Assembly: GCA_041497135.1 (NCBI GenBank)
Contig: JBGQFX010000001.1
Coordinates: 84,166-148,165 of the forward strand
Direction of reading: 5' to 3'
Origin: DASTHG01 sp041497135
GTDB taxonomy: Bacteria > Gemmatimonadota > Gemmatimonadetes > Gemmatimonadales > GWC2-71-9
DNA length: 64,000 bases
The position numbers and the translations under genes are program-made. How positions within the stretch are numbered: position 1 is the stretch's first letter; every line of letters starts with the position of its first letter. The notes beneath the pieces are model-generated. The model was not told where the DNA came from, made no database searches, and saw nothing but the letters and a program-made list of their open reading frames with translations. Of this stretch, positions 17,323-24,583 are shown in pieces.

Positions 17323-18298
17323 GGCGGGGGCACAGGGCGGTCACGGCGTCGACGATCGCCTCCGGTTGCGGCAGGGCGGCGTCCTCCAGGTGTTTGGCGT
17401 ACGGCATCGGGACTTCCGCACTGCACACCCGCGCCACCGGGGCATCGAGGTCGTAGAACGCTCCCTCCATGATGCGTGCGCTGACCTCCGCCGCGAGGCT
17501 TCCCGTGCGCCACCCCTCGTCCACGATCATCGCCCGGTGGGTCTTCTTGATCGACGCGAGCACCGTCTCCATATCGAGCGGCCGCAGCGAGCGCAGATCG
17601 ATCACTTCGGTGGAGATGCCGCTCACCTGGAGTCGCTCCGCCGCGGCCAACGTCTTGCCGAGCGAGCCCCCGTAGGTCACCACGGTGACGTCCGTCCCGC
17701 GGCGCCGCACCACCGCGTGGGTGATGTCGGCCGGACCGGCGTGAGCGTCGGCCTCTTCTTCCATGGGATAGAGCGACGCATGCTCGAAGATCACGACGGG
17801 ATCGGGCTCACGCAACGCGGCGAGCAGCATGCCGCGCGCGTCGGCGACGGTCGCCGGCGCGAGGGCCGTGATCCCGGGAATGTGGGCATACCACACTTCC
17901 AGGCTGTGCGAGTGCTGGGCCGCGAGCTGGCGCCCCGCTCCCGTCGCCATGCGGATCACGAGGGGGATGCTGAACTGTCCACCGGACATATGCCGCAGGG
18001 TGGCGGCGTTGTTCACGATCTGGTCCAGCGCCAGCAGACTGAAGTTGACCGTCATCACTTCGACGATGGGCCGCATCCCGCCGAGCGCGGCTCCGATGCC
18101 CGCGCCCACGAACGTCGACTCGGAGAGCGGCGTGTCGCGCACCCGCTCCGGGCCAAACTCCTCGAGCAGACCCTTACTCGCGGCGTATGCCCCACCGTAG
18201 CGTCCGACGTCTTCGCCCATGAGAAACACACGCGGGTCCGCGCGCAAGGAATCGCGTAGCGCGGAACGAACCGCTTCCCGATAGGAGAGTGTCGTCAT
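17315..18298 (-). CDS. pdhB: Pyruvate dehydrogenase E1 beta subunit
   Basis: 327 residues: MTTLSYREAVRSALRD, GEDVGRYGGAY, DTPLSESTFVGAGIGAAL, the E1-beta EHASLYPMEEE and DLRSLRPLD motifs. It pairs with E1-alpha to decarboxylate a 2-oxo acid using thiamine diphosphate. I use ATG 18298, which overlaps the E1-alpha stop (ATGA). Acetoin or branched-chain dehydrogenase specificity cannot be excluded from sequence alone; the linkage with acetyl-CoA synthetase favours an acetyl product. Confidence 0.92.
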   Translation of the reverse strand: MTTLSYREAVRSALRDSLRADPRVFLMGEDVGRYGGAYAASKGLLEEFGPERVRDTPLSESTFVGAGIGAALGGMRPIVEVMTVNFSLLALDQIVNNAATLRHMSGGQFSIPLVIRMATGAGRQLAAQHSHSLEVWYAHIPGITALAPATVADARGMLLAALREPDPVVIFEHASLYPMEEEADAHAGPADITHAVVRRRGTDVTVVTYGGSLGKTLAAAERLQVSGISTEVIDLRSLRPLDMETVLASIKKTHRAMIVDEGWRTGSLAAEVSARIMEGAFYDLDAPVARVCSAEVPMPYAKHLEDAALPQPEAIVDAVTALCPRRG

Positions 18299-19302
18299 GG
18301 CCGGGGCGTGTGGACGTCCTTCAGTAGATCGGCGACCGGCTCCCACGGCCCTGCTTCAGCCTCCGCGACCGCGGCAGCGATCGCCGCGGCGACATCCTGT
18401 TCGAGCGCCGAGAGATCGGCGTCCGTGAGGATCCCGGCGTCGATCAACCGCCTGGTGAACGTGGTCACCGGGTCCCGCACCAGCCACTGCGCGACTTCTT
18501 CCTTCGTTCGGTACAGCTCGGGATCGTACATGGAGTGGGCCCGGAAGCGGTATGTCAGGAGCTCGAGCAGCACCGGCCCTGTCCCCGCTCGGACGCTCTC
18601 CACGGCCCGGCGGGTCGCGGACTCGACCGCGACCACGTCCATTCCATCCACCTGCATGCCCGGGATGCCGTACGCCACCGCTTTCGCGGCGATGTTGGGC
18701 TGCGCCTGGTGCCGCTCGAGCGCGGTGCCCATCGCATAGCGGTTGTTCTCGCACAGGAACAGGACCGGCAGTTTCCACAACGCGGCGAGGTTCAATGACT
18801 CGTGGAACTCGCCTTCGGCGACCGCCCCGTCGCCGAAGAAACACGCGGTGACGCGGGGGCGCGCCTGGAGCCGGTCGGCGAGCGCGAGCCCGACGGCGAT
18901 CGGCAACCCGCCGCCCACGATCGCGTAGCCGCCGAAGAAGCGCCGGCCGGCATCGAACAAATGCATCGAGCCGCCGCGTCCCCGGCTGCACCCGTTCGCC
19001 TTGCCGTACATCTCCGCCATCATCGCGCCCGCCGGCATGCCGCGCGCCAGCGCGTGGCCGTGCTCGCGGTAGGTCGCCACGACGCCGTCGTCGGCCGTTA
19101 GGGCTTGCATCGCGCCCACGGCTACAGCTTCTTCCCCGATGTAGAGGTGCAGGAAGCCGCGGATCTTCCCCTGGCTGTAGAGCTCGGCGCATTTCTCCTC
19201 GAAGCGCCGGATCAAGAGCATCTGTCGCAATAGAAGGAGCGCGTGGTCGGGCTCGAACGCCAGAGGGGCCGAAACCTGAGCGGGCGCGGTCAACGCGGTC
19301 AT
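18295..19302 (-). CDS. pdhA: Pyruvate dehydrogenase E1 alpha subunit
   Basis: 335 residues. The thiamine diphosphate motif is GDGAVAEGEFHESLNLA through LCENNRYAMGT, and the phosphorylation-loop region YRFRAHSMYDPE is recognisable. It forms the alpha2beta2 E1 with the next product. It overlaps both neighbours by 4 nt (ATGA), so acs, E1a and E1b are translated as a coupled set. Confidence 0.93.
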   Translation of the reverse strand: MTALTAPAQVSAPLAFEPDHALLLLRQMLLIRRFEEKCAELYSQGKIRGFLHLYIGEEAVAVGAMQALTADDGVVATYREHGHALARGMPAGAMMAEMYGKANGCSRGRGGSMHLFDAGRRFFGGYAIVGGGLPIAVGLALADRLQARPRVTACFFGDGAVAEGEFHESLNLAALWKLPVLFLCENNRYAMGTALERHQAQPNIAAKAVAYGIPGMQVDGMDVVAVESATRRAVESVRAGTGPVLLELLTYRFRAHSMYDPELYRTKEEVAQWLVRDPVTTFTRRLIDAGILTDADLSALEQDVAAAIAAAVAEAEAGPWEPVADLLKDVHTPRP

Positions 19303-21065
19303 GCGGAGGCTCCCTCGAGCGTCGAGGTGTCCCCCTCAGGGAGGCCGAGCTCACGCGCTTTGAGCAGCCGCCGCATGATCTTGCCGCTCCGGGTACGCGG
19401 CAGCGCCGGCAGAAAGGCGATCTCCTTCGGCGCCACCACCGCGCCGAGCCGCGCCCGGGCGAAGCCCAGTAGCTCACGCCGCAATGCGTCGTCCGCCGTG
19501 TAGCCGTCCTTCAGCGATACGAACGCCTTTACCACTTCCAGCGCCACCGGATCGGGTTTCCCGATGACGCCGGCCTCGGCGACGGCCGGGTGGGCCAGCA
19601 GGACGCTCTCCACCTCAAACGGCCCGATGAGGTGGCCCGACGTCTTGATCACGTCGTCGGCCCGGCCGACGAACCAGAAGTACCCGTCGGCGTCCCGGCG
19701 GGCGAGGTCACCCGTCAGGTAGAACCCATCGGCGAAGCACTTCGCGTAGCGTTCGGGTTCGTTCCAGTATCCGCGGAACATCGATGGCCAGCCGGGCCGC
19801 AGCGCAATCTCACCTTCCTGACCGGGTTCCTCGATCACGTCCACCCCCCCGCCTTCCCGGCGGCGCACGATCGCCGCGTCGATGCCGGGAACGGGCCGGC
19901 CCATCGAGCCGGGACGGATCTCGGTCCCGGCGAAGTTCGCGATCATGATGGCCCCGGTCTCCGTCTGCCACCAGTTGTCATGGAACGGGTGGTCGAACGC
20001 TTCCGCGCCCCACCGCACGGCGTCGGGATTGAGCGGCTCGCCCACGCTCGCGAGGAACCGGAGGGCGGGATAGCCATGCCGACGCACCGCCGCCGTCCCC
20101 GCCTTCATCATCATGCGGATCGCGGTGGGCGCCGTGTACCAGACGGTGACGCGCTGGTCGCGCAGGATCGCGCACCAGCGATCGAGATCATAGTCCGCTT
20201 CGTCCACCACGCTCGTCACGCCCAGCGTCAGCGGCGCCACGATCCCATAGGAGGTCCCGGTCACCCACCCGGGGTCGGCCGTGCACCAATACACGTCGCC
20301 GGGTCGCAGGTCGAGCGCCAGGCGCCCGGTCGCGTGATGGGCGACCACCGCGTCGTGCACGTGGATCGCGCCCTTGGGAGTTCCGGTCGTCCCGCTCGTG
20401 AAGTGCAGCAGCGCCGGATCCTCGGGAGATGTCGGTTCGATAACGAAGTCGTCGCTCGCCTCGTCCATCAGCCGGCTCCAGAAACGAGTCCCTGCCGGCG
20501 GCGTGCTTGCAGCGTCGCCCACGAGAATCACGTGCTCGAGGAACGGCAGGCGGTCGCGCAGCGGGGCGACCTTGCGCTCGTAGAGCGCCGGCGTGGTCAC
20601 GAGCACACGGGCCTGTCCGATCTCGAGCCGCGCGCGGATCGGCTCGGGCCCGAAAGCAGAGAACAAGGGGGCGCAGACGGTCCGATGCTTCACGGCGCCG
20701 AGCACCGCGATCCACAGTTCAGGGATCCGCCCCGCGAGCAGGAACACACGGTCCCCGGCAACCACTCCCAGACGCCGCAGCACGTTCGCGAACCGGTTGC
20801 TGAGGCGTCGCAGATCGGCATAACTGTAGTCGCGCACCACGCCGTCTTTGCCCAGCCAGCGCATGGCCAGGCGGCCAGCCCCCGGTCCGGCCGCGTGACG
20901 GTCCACGGCTTCGTGGGTGATGTTCAAGCCTCGACCGCCCGGCAAGCCCTCAAGCGCTCGACGCGCGCCGTCCCAGGTGAAGGTGGCGCGCGCCTCGGCA
21001 TAGTCGGCGAGGTTCGGCGCCGCAGCGGCGCGCGGGTTGACCAGGGTCGTCGGCGGTGTGGGCAT
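19299..21065 (-). CDS. acsA: Acetyl-CoA synthetase (AcsA type)
   Basis: 588 residues from ATG 21065. Adenylate-forming motifs are present: HFTSGTTGTPKGAIH (P-loop), WWQTETGAIMI, YLTGDLARRDADGYFWFVGR, and SGKIMRRLLK with the catalytic lysine near the end. It activates acetate to acetyl-CoA through acetyl-AMP. The length and motifs fit the Bacillus AcsA branch. It leads the acs-pdhAB-E2-ACP operon, so acetate and pyruvate are both routed to acetyl-CoA under one promoter, a CTTCA repeat box 11-55 nt above the start. Confidence 0.93.
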   Translation of the reverse strand: MPTPPTTLVNPRAAAAPNLADYAEARATFTWDGARRALEGLPGGRGLNITHEAVDRHAAGPGAGRLAMRWLGKDGVVRDYSYADLRRLSNRFANVLRRLGVVAGDRVFLLAGRIPELWIAVLGAVKHRTVCAPLFSAFGPEPIRARLEIGQARVLVTTPALYERKVAPLRDRLPFLEHVILVGDAASTPPAGTRFWSRLMDEASDDFVIEPTSPEDPALLHFTSGTTGTPKGAIHVHDAVVAHHATGRLALDLRPGDVYWCTADPGWVTGTSYGIVAPLTLGVTSVVDEADYDLDRWCAILRDQRVTVWYTAPTAIRMMMKAGTAAVRRHGYPALRFLASVGEPLNPDAVRWGAEAFDHPFHDNWWQTETGAIMIANFAGTEIRPGSMGRPVPGIDAAIVRRREGGGVDVIEEPGQEGEIALRPGWPSMFRGYWNEPERYAKCFADGFYLTGDLARRDADGYFWFVGRADDVIKTSGHLIGPFEVESVLLAHPAVAEAGVIGKPDPVALEVVKAFVSLKDGYTADDALRRELLGFARARLGAVVAPKEIAFLPALPRTRSGKIMRRLLKARELGLPEGDTSTLEGASA

Positions 21066-21075
21066 CTCGCGGTGG

Positions 21076-21120
21076 AGTCTCAGCCACGACGGATAAAGGA
21101 GTGTTGAGGGATGGATGAAG
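21076..21120 (-). promoter_or_regulatory. 11-bp direct-repeat promoter of acsA operon
   Basis: Minus-strand CTTCAT (21115-21120), CCTCAA (21104-21109) and CTTTAT (21093-21098) are exactly 11 bp apart. GAGACT (21076-21081), with A2 and T6, follows after 11 nt. The transcript would begin only a few bases above the ATG at 21065, so the mRNA may be nearly leaderless. Confidence 0.6.
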
Positions 21121-21145
21121 AGATCCCGGGTCCCGCTGAAGGGCG

Positions 21146-21190
21146 CTTCACGGCCAGTTCCTCCCCCGGTCACGCGGCGACCATTAGCGT
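21146..21190 (+). promoter_or_regulatory. 11-bp direct-repeat promoter of ybaK-like operon
   Basis: CTTCAC (21146), GTTCCT (21157) and GGTCAC (21168) are 11 bp apart, and TAGCGT (21185-21190) follows 11 nt later. It is back to back with the acsA repeat promoter, about 25 bp away. Confidence 0.6.
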
Positions 21191-21214
21191 GACCGGTTGA
21201 CAAGGAGCGATACC

Positions 21215-21682
21215 ATGATCGGTGAAGCCCTGAAGAAGTACCTGGACGGCAACCGCGTGAAGTACGTGACGATCAAGCACTCCCCCGCGTTCACCGCCAT
21301 GGAGGTCGCGGCGGCAGCGCACGTGCCCGGCAAGGAGCTCGCCAAGACGGTGATCGTGAAGCTCAACGGGCGCATGGCGATGGCGGTGCTCCCGGCGTCG
21401 CACCGGATTGTGTTTGACATGCTCACGCAGGCCACCGGCACCCGCCGCGCCGAGCTCACCGACGAGCTGGAGTTCGCCGCCCTGTTCCCCGAATGCGAGC
21501 CGGGCGCCATGCCGCCGTTCGGCAACCTGTACGGCATGGACGTCCTGGTGGCCGACACCCTGGCCGAAGACGAGGAAATCGCCTTCAATGCGTGTTCCCA
21601 CAGCGAGCTCGTCCGCATGCCGTACAAGGAGTTCGCGCGGCTCGCCCAACCGAAGGTCTTGAAGTTCACCGCGAGGGTCTAA
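21215..21682 (+). CDS. YbaK/EbsC-type aminoacyl-tRNA deacylase domain protein
   Basis: 155 residues from ATG 21215 behind AAGGAG. YbaK/ProX-fold features are KHSPAFTAMEVAAAAHVPGKELAKTVIVK and FGNLYGMDVLVAD, with the conserved lysine in AKTVIVK. Relatives hydrolyse mischarged aminoacyl-tRNAs; many stand-alone ones remain uncharacterised. It is followed after 2 nt by an Lrp-like domain protein and then DUF72, probably one transcript. Confidence 0.85.
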   Translation: MIGEALKKYLDGNRVKYVTIKHSPAFTAMEVAAAAHVPGKELAKTVIVKLNGRMAMAVLPASHRIVFDMLTQATGTRRAELTDELEFAALFPECEPGAMPPFGNLYGMDVLVADTLAEDEEIAFNACSHSELVRMPYKEFARLAQPKVLKFTARV

Positions 21683-21684
21683 TC

Positions 21685-21918
21685 ATGAAAGCCTACGTTT
21701 TCGTCACCACGACTACCACGGTCAATCCCGCCCAGGTGGCGCAGCAGATCCGGCAGATTCCCGGGATCAAAGCGGCGGACTTGTGTTGGGGTCAGCCCGA
21801 CATCATCGCCGTGGCCGAGTCGGCGGACGCGAAGGCGATGCAGGAGCTGGTGGTCGACCGGGTGCAAAAGGTCTCGGGGGTCAGGCAGACGGACTCGCAC
21901 CTCGTGTGCAGCACGTAG
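21685..21918 (+). CDS. Stand-alone Lrp/AsnC ligand-binding (RAM) domain protein
   Basis: 77 residues without a DNA-binding domain. The pattern MKAYVFVTTTTTVNPAQVAQ, IPGIKAADLCWGQPDIIAVAE and QKVSGVRQTDSHLV is the RAM/Lrp ligand domain. Such stand-alone domains bind amino acids or similar small molecules and may modulate partner regulators. It starts right after the deacylase gene. Confidence 0.85.
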   Translation: MKAYVFVTTTTTVNPAQVAQQIRQIPGIKAADLCWGQPDIIAVAESADAKAMQELVVDRVQKVSGVRQTDSHLVCST

Positions 21919-22829
21919 CGAGCGCGACGCCAACGCACGGCCGGGTCTACATCGGCATCAGCGGATACAGCTATCCTGGGTGGCGCGGGCGATTTTACCC
22001 GGCGGCCCTGCCAGAGCGGGAATGGCTGCGCTACGCGAGCCGGCAGTTCAACTCGATCGAGCTGAACGGCACCTTCTACAGCCTCAAGTCGCCCGCCGTG
22101 TTCCGTCGCTGGGTGGCGGAGACGCCGGGATCCGGCTTCGTGTTTGCCGTGAAGGGAAGCCGGTTCATCACGCACAACCTGAAGCTGGCGAACCCCGAGG
22201 GTGCGCTCGCGAACTTCTACGCGAGCGGCGTGCTGGCGCTCGGTCGCAAGACCGGCCCGTTTCTCTGGCAGCTGCCGGCGACGTATCCGTTCGAGCCGAG
22301 TCACATGGCGGCCTTCCTGGAGTTGCTCCCGCCGAATGCGCAGGCGGCCGAACGACTCGCGCGGCTGCACGGCGCGCAGCTGCGTCACGGCGCCCTCACG
22401 CGCGCCGCGATGCCACGCCGCTATCGCCACGCCGTCGAGGTGCGGCATCGATCCTACCTGACCGAGGAGTTCTACGAGCTGCTCCGCGGCCGCCGCTGCG
22501 CCCTCGTCGTGGCCGACAGCGCGGGAGTCTTTCCGCACGTAGAGGAGCTGACCACCGATTTCGTGTACGTGAGACTGCACGGCTCGCGGATGCTCTACGT
22601 GAGCGGCTACTCGGACGAGGAACTCGAGGGGTGGGCGAACCGCATCCTGGGTTGGGCGCGTCCAGCGGCGGGACGAGCTCGCGACGTTTACGTCTACTTC
22701 GACAACGATGCCCGGAGCCACGCTCCACGCGACGCCCGGCGTCTCGCGGAGCTCGTGAGCGACTCGCACTTCTCCGCCTCCGGCGCCAAGGTGCGGCGGC
22801 TCCCGCGAACTCTCAGGGCCCGAGCGTAG
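21906..22829 (+). CDS. DUF72 family protein
   Basis: 307 residues. The family start GRVYIGISGYSYPGW is clear, followed by FNSIELNGTFYSL, FVFAVKGSRFITH and YVYFDNDARSHAP. It has a TIM-barrel-like fold and no established function. I chose GTG 21906, overlapping the previous gene by 13 nt, because homology begins just inside it. The 3' end overlaps the convergent glgA by 136 nt. Confidence 0.85.
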   Translation: MQHVASATPTHGRVYIGISGYSYPGWRGRFYPAALPEREWLRYASRQFNSIELNGTFYSLKSPAVFRRWVAETPGSGFVFAVKGSRFITHNLKLANPEGALANFYASGVLALGRKTGPFLWQLPATYPFEPSHMAAFLELLPPNAQAAERLARLHGAQLRHGALTRAAMPRRYRHAVEVRHRSYLTEEFYELLRGRRCALVVADSAGVFPHVEELTTDFVYVRLHGSRMLYVSGYSDEELEGWANRILGWARPAAGRARDVYVYFDNDARSHAPRDARRLAELVSDSHFSASGAKVRRLPRTLRARA

Positions 22830-24238
22830 ACCGCGTCATACCGCTCCACGGCGCGGTCCCAGCCGAAGTCGCACGCCATCGCAACCCGCATCCGGGGTTG
22901 CCATTGAACACACCGGTACTCGCCAATTGCCCGCCGCAACACTGTCGTGAGCGCGGGCACCGAGTACTCGTCGAACACGAACCCCGTTTCCCCGTCCACC
23001 ACCGTTTCTCCCAACCCCCCCACGCGGCGCACCACCGGGAGCGTGCCGTAGCGCTGTGCCCGCATCTGCGTGAGGCCGCACGGCTCGTACAGGGACGGCA
23101 TGAGGAGCATGTCCGCACCCGCGAGCAGCCGGTGCTCGAGCACGTCGTTGAATTCGGGTAGGACGGCGACTCGGCCCGGCGCCGCGGCCGCGAGCCCCCG
23201 CAGCCCAGCTTCGTAGCGTGGTTCTCCATGTCCCAGGAAAACGAACTGGGCCTCCTCGACGAGACCCGGAACGCTGGCGAGCACGAGGTCGAGTCCCTTC
23301 TGCTCGACCAGTCGCGCGCTCATGGCGACGATCGCCACGTCGGGCCGCTCGAGTAAGCCCCAGGCGGTCTGTAGCGCGGCCTTGCATGCCGCCTTCCCCG
23401 ACAAGTCGGCGGCCGAGTAGCGCCCTACGATCGCCGGGTCGGTCGCCGGGTCCCACCGATCGAGGTCGATCCCGTTCAACACCCCTACCAGCCGATCCTG
23501 AAGGCCGAGGAAGACCTCGTGCAGCCCGAAGCCGCCCAGCGCGGTCCGGAGCTCGAGGGCGTGGGTCGAGCTGACCGTGGTCACGAGGTCGGCGTACGCC
23601 AAGCCGGCCCGCAGGAAGTTGACTTCGCCGTCTGGCGCTAGAGGGAGCCCCAGGTCCGCGAGCGTGGCCAAGGGGAAGCGTCCCTGGAAGCCGGCGTTGT
23701 GCACTGTCAGCACGGTCGCCAGGTGGTCGTAGTAGGCGCCACCGAGCGTGGCGCGCACATACGCCGGTGCAAGCGCGGTGTGCCAGTCGTGCGCGTGCAA
23801 CACCGCGGCGCCGGGGGCGAGCACGGGGAGCACGCGGAGCGCCGCCAGGGATAGGAACGCGAAACGGCGCGCATTGTCGGCGTAGTCCACTCCCCCGTCT
23901 CCGTAGATCCCCGGCCGGTCGAAGAACTCGGCGTGCTCGAGAAGCACCAGTTGCGGCCCGGACGGCGCGGCGGCGACCCGCCACCACCTGGCCGCCTCGG
24001 CTCGCGAGCCGAGCCGCACCGAGAGCGGTGGGCCGACGGGCTCCAGGTCGAGCCCCGCGGCCCGCACCGCGCCGTACAGGGGCATCAGCACCAGCGTCGG
24101 CATCCCGCGAGTCCCCTGACGCCCCGCGATGCCGGCCACCACCTCGCCGAGTCCGCCTGTCCGCGCCAGCGGCCAGTATTCGGCGGCGAGGTGAATCACC
24201 GTCAGGCGGCGACGTTGCGGAAGCCAAGCTGCGCTCAA
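22694..24238 (-). CDS. glgA: Glycogen/starch synthase (GT5)
   Basis: 514 residues. GT5 features are HLAAEYWPLARTGGLGEVV (ADP-glucose site), TVHNAGFQGRFP, LNGIDLDRWDPATD, and SLYEPCGLTQMRAQRYGTLPVVRRVGGLGETV. It extends alpha-1,4-glucan from a nucleoside-diphosphate glucose. I place the start at TTG 24238 because GGGGAGG sits four bases upstream and no ATG is suitably placed. The last 45 codons overlap the DUF72 gene and diverge from the family. Polymer storage would fit the starvation theme. Confidence 0.9.
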   Translation of the reverse strand: MSAAWLPQRRRLTVIHLAAEYWPLARTGGLGEVVAGIAGRQGTRGMPTLVLMPLYGAVRAAGLDLEPVGPPLSVRLGSRAEAARWWRVAAAPSGPQLVLLEHAEFFDRPGIYGDGGVDYADNARRFAFLSLAALRVLPVLAPGAAVLHAHDWHTALAPAYVRATLGGAYYDHLATVLTVHNAGFQGRFPLATLADLGLPLAPDGEVNFLRAGLAYADLVTTVSSTHALELRTALGGFGLHEVFLGLQDRLVGVLNGIDLDRWDPATDPAIVGRYSAADLSGKAACKAALQTAWGLLERPDVAIVAMSARLVEQKGLDLVLASVPGLVEEAQFVFLGHGEPRYEAGLRGLAAAAPGRVAVLPEFNDVLEHRLLAGADMLLMPSLYEPCGLTQMRAQRYGTLPVVRRVGGLGETVVDGETGFVFDEYSVPALTTVLRRAIGEYRCVQWQPRMRVAMACDFGWDRAVERYDAVYARALRVRGSRRTLAPEAEKCESLTSSARRRASRGAWLRASLSK

Positions 24239-24340
24239 CGATCCTCCCCAGAAACTCCAATAACGCCTCTGCGTCCCCCAGCGCAGCTGAAGGCCGCAGG
24301 AAAGTTGCTTCACGCTGCAGCCGGTCACATAAGTCTCGGT

Positions 24341-24391
24341 GAATCCGCCGCACATATGATCGCCCTCGGCTCGATCACCGTCCCCGGCTAG
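24341..24391 (+). pseudogene. Remnant of a UspA C-terminus
   Basis: Seventeen codons read ESAAHMIALGSITVPG and a stop. The UspA gene at 7838 has SSAADMIALGS, then 30 more residues, then IGSISVPG and the same TAG. The remnant looks like that C-terminus with the part between the two GS positions deleted. Upstream sequence in this frame is not Usp-like. The match is short, so chance is possible. Confidence 0.45.
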
Positions 24392-24424
24392 CGGCGGGCT
24401 TCGCGCCGGCCTTCCCCCTCACGG

Positions 24425-24469
24425 CTTCAATCCCGCTTCAGACTCCCTTCAGCCGGCCGGTGGCTTCGT
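24425..24469 (+). promoter_or_regulatory. 11-bp direct-repeat promoter of ftsH
   Basis: CTTCAA (24425), CTTCAG (24436) and CTTCAG (24447) stand at exact 11-bp steps. CTTCGT (24464-24469) is at the usual 11-nt distance but lacks A2, so the -10 is weak. The predicted transcript start is near 24480. Confidence 0.6.
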
Positions 24470-24583
24470 TCCACCAGGCTCCCCATTCGAGAGGCCCTTA
24501 CGGACCGCCGCCCGCCCCCGAAGTCGCGCCCCCAGCGTCCAGCCGCCATCGTCCGGCGACTCGTACCCTGGCTGGTCATACTC

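Noticed and set aside
24239..24340. CTTCA-type promoter for glgA
   Set aside because: Only one good hexamer (CTTCAG) lies upstream and no hexamer with A2 and T6 is at the 11-nt distance.
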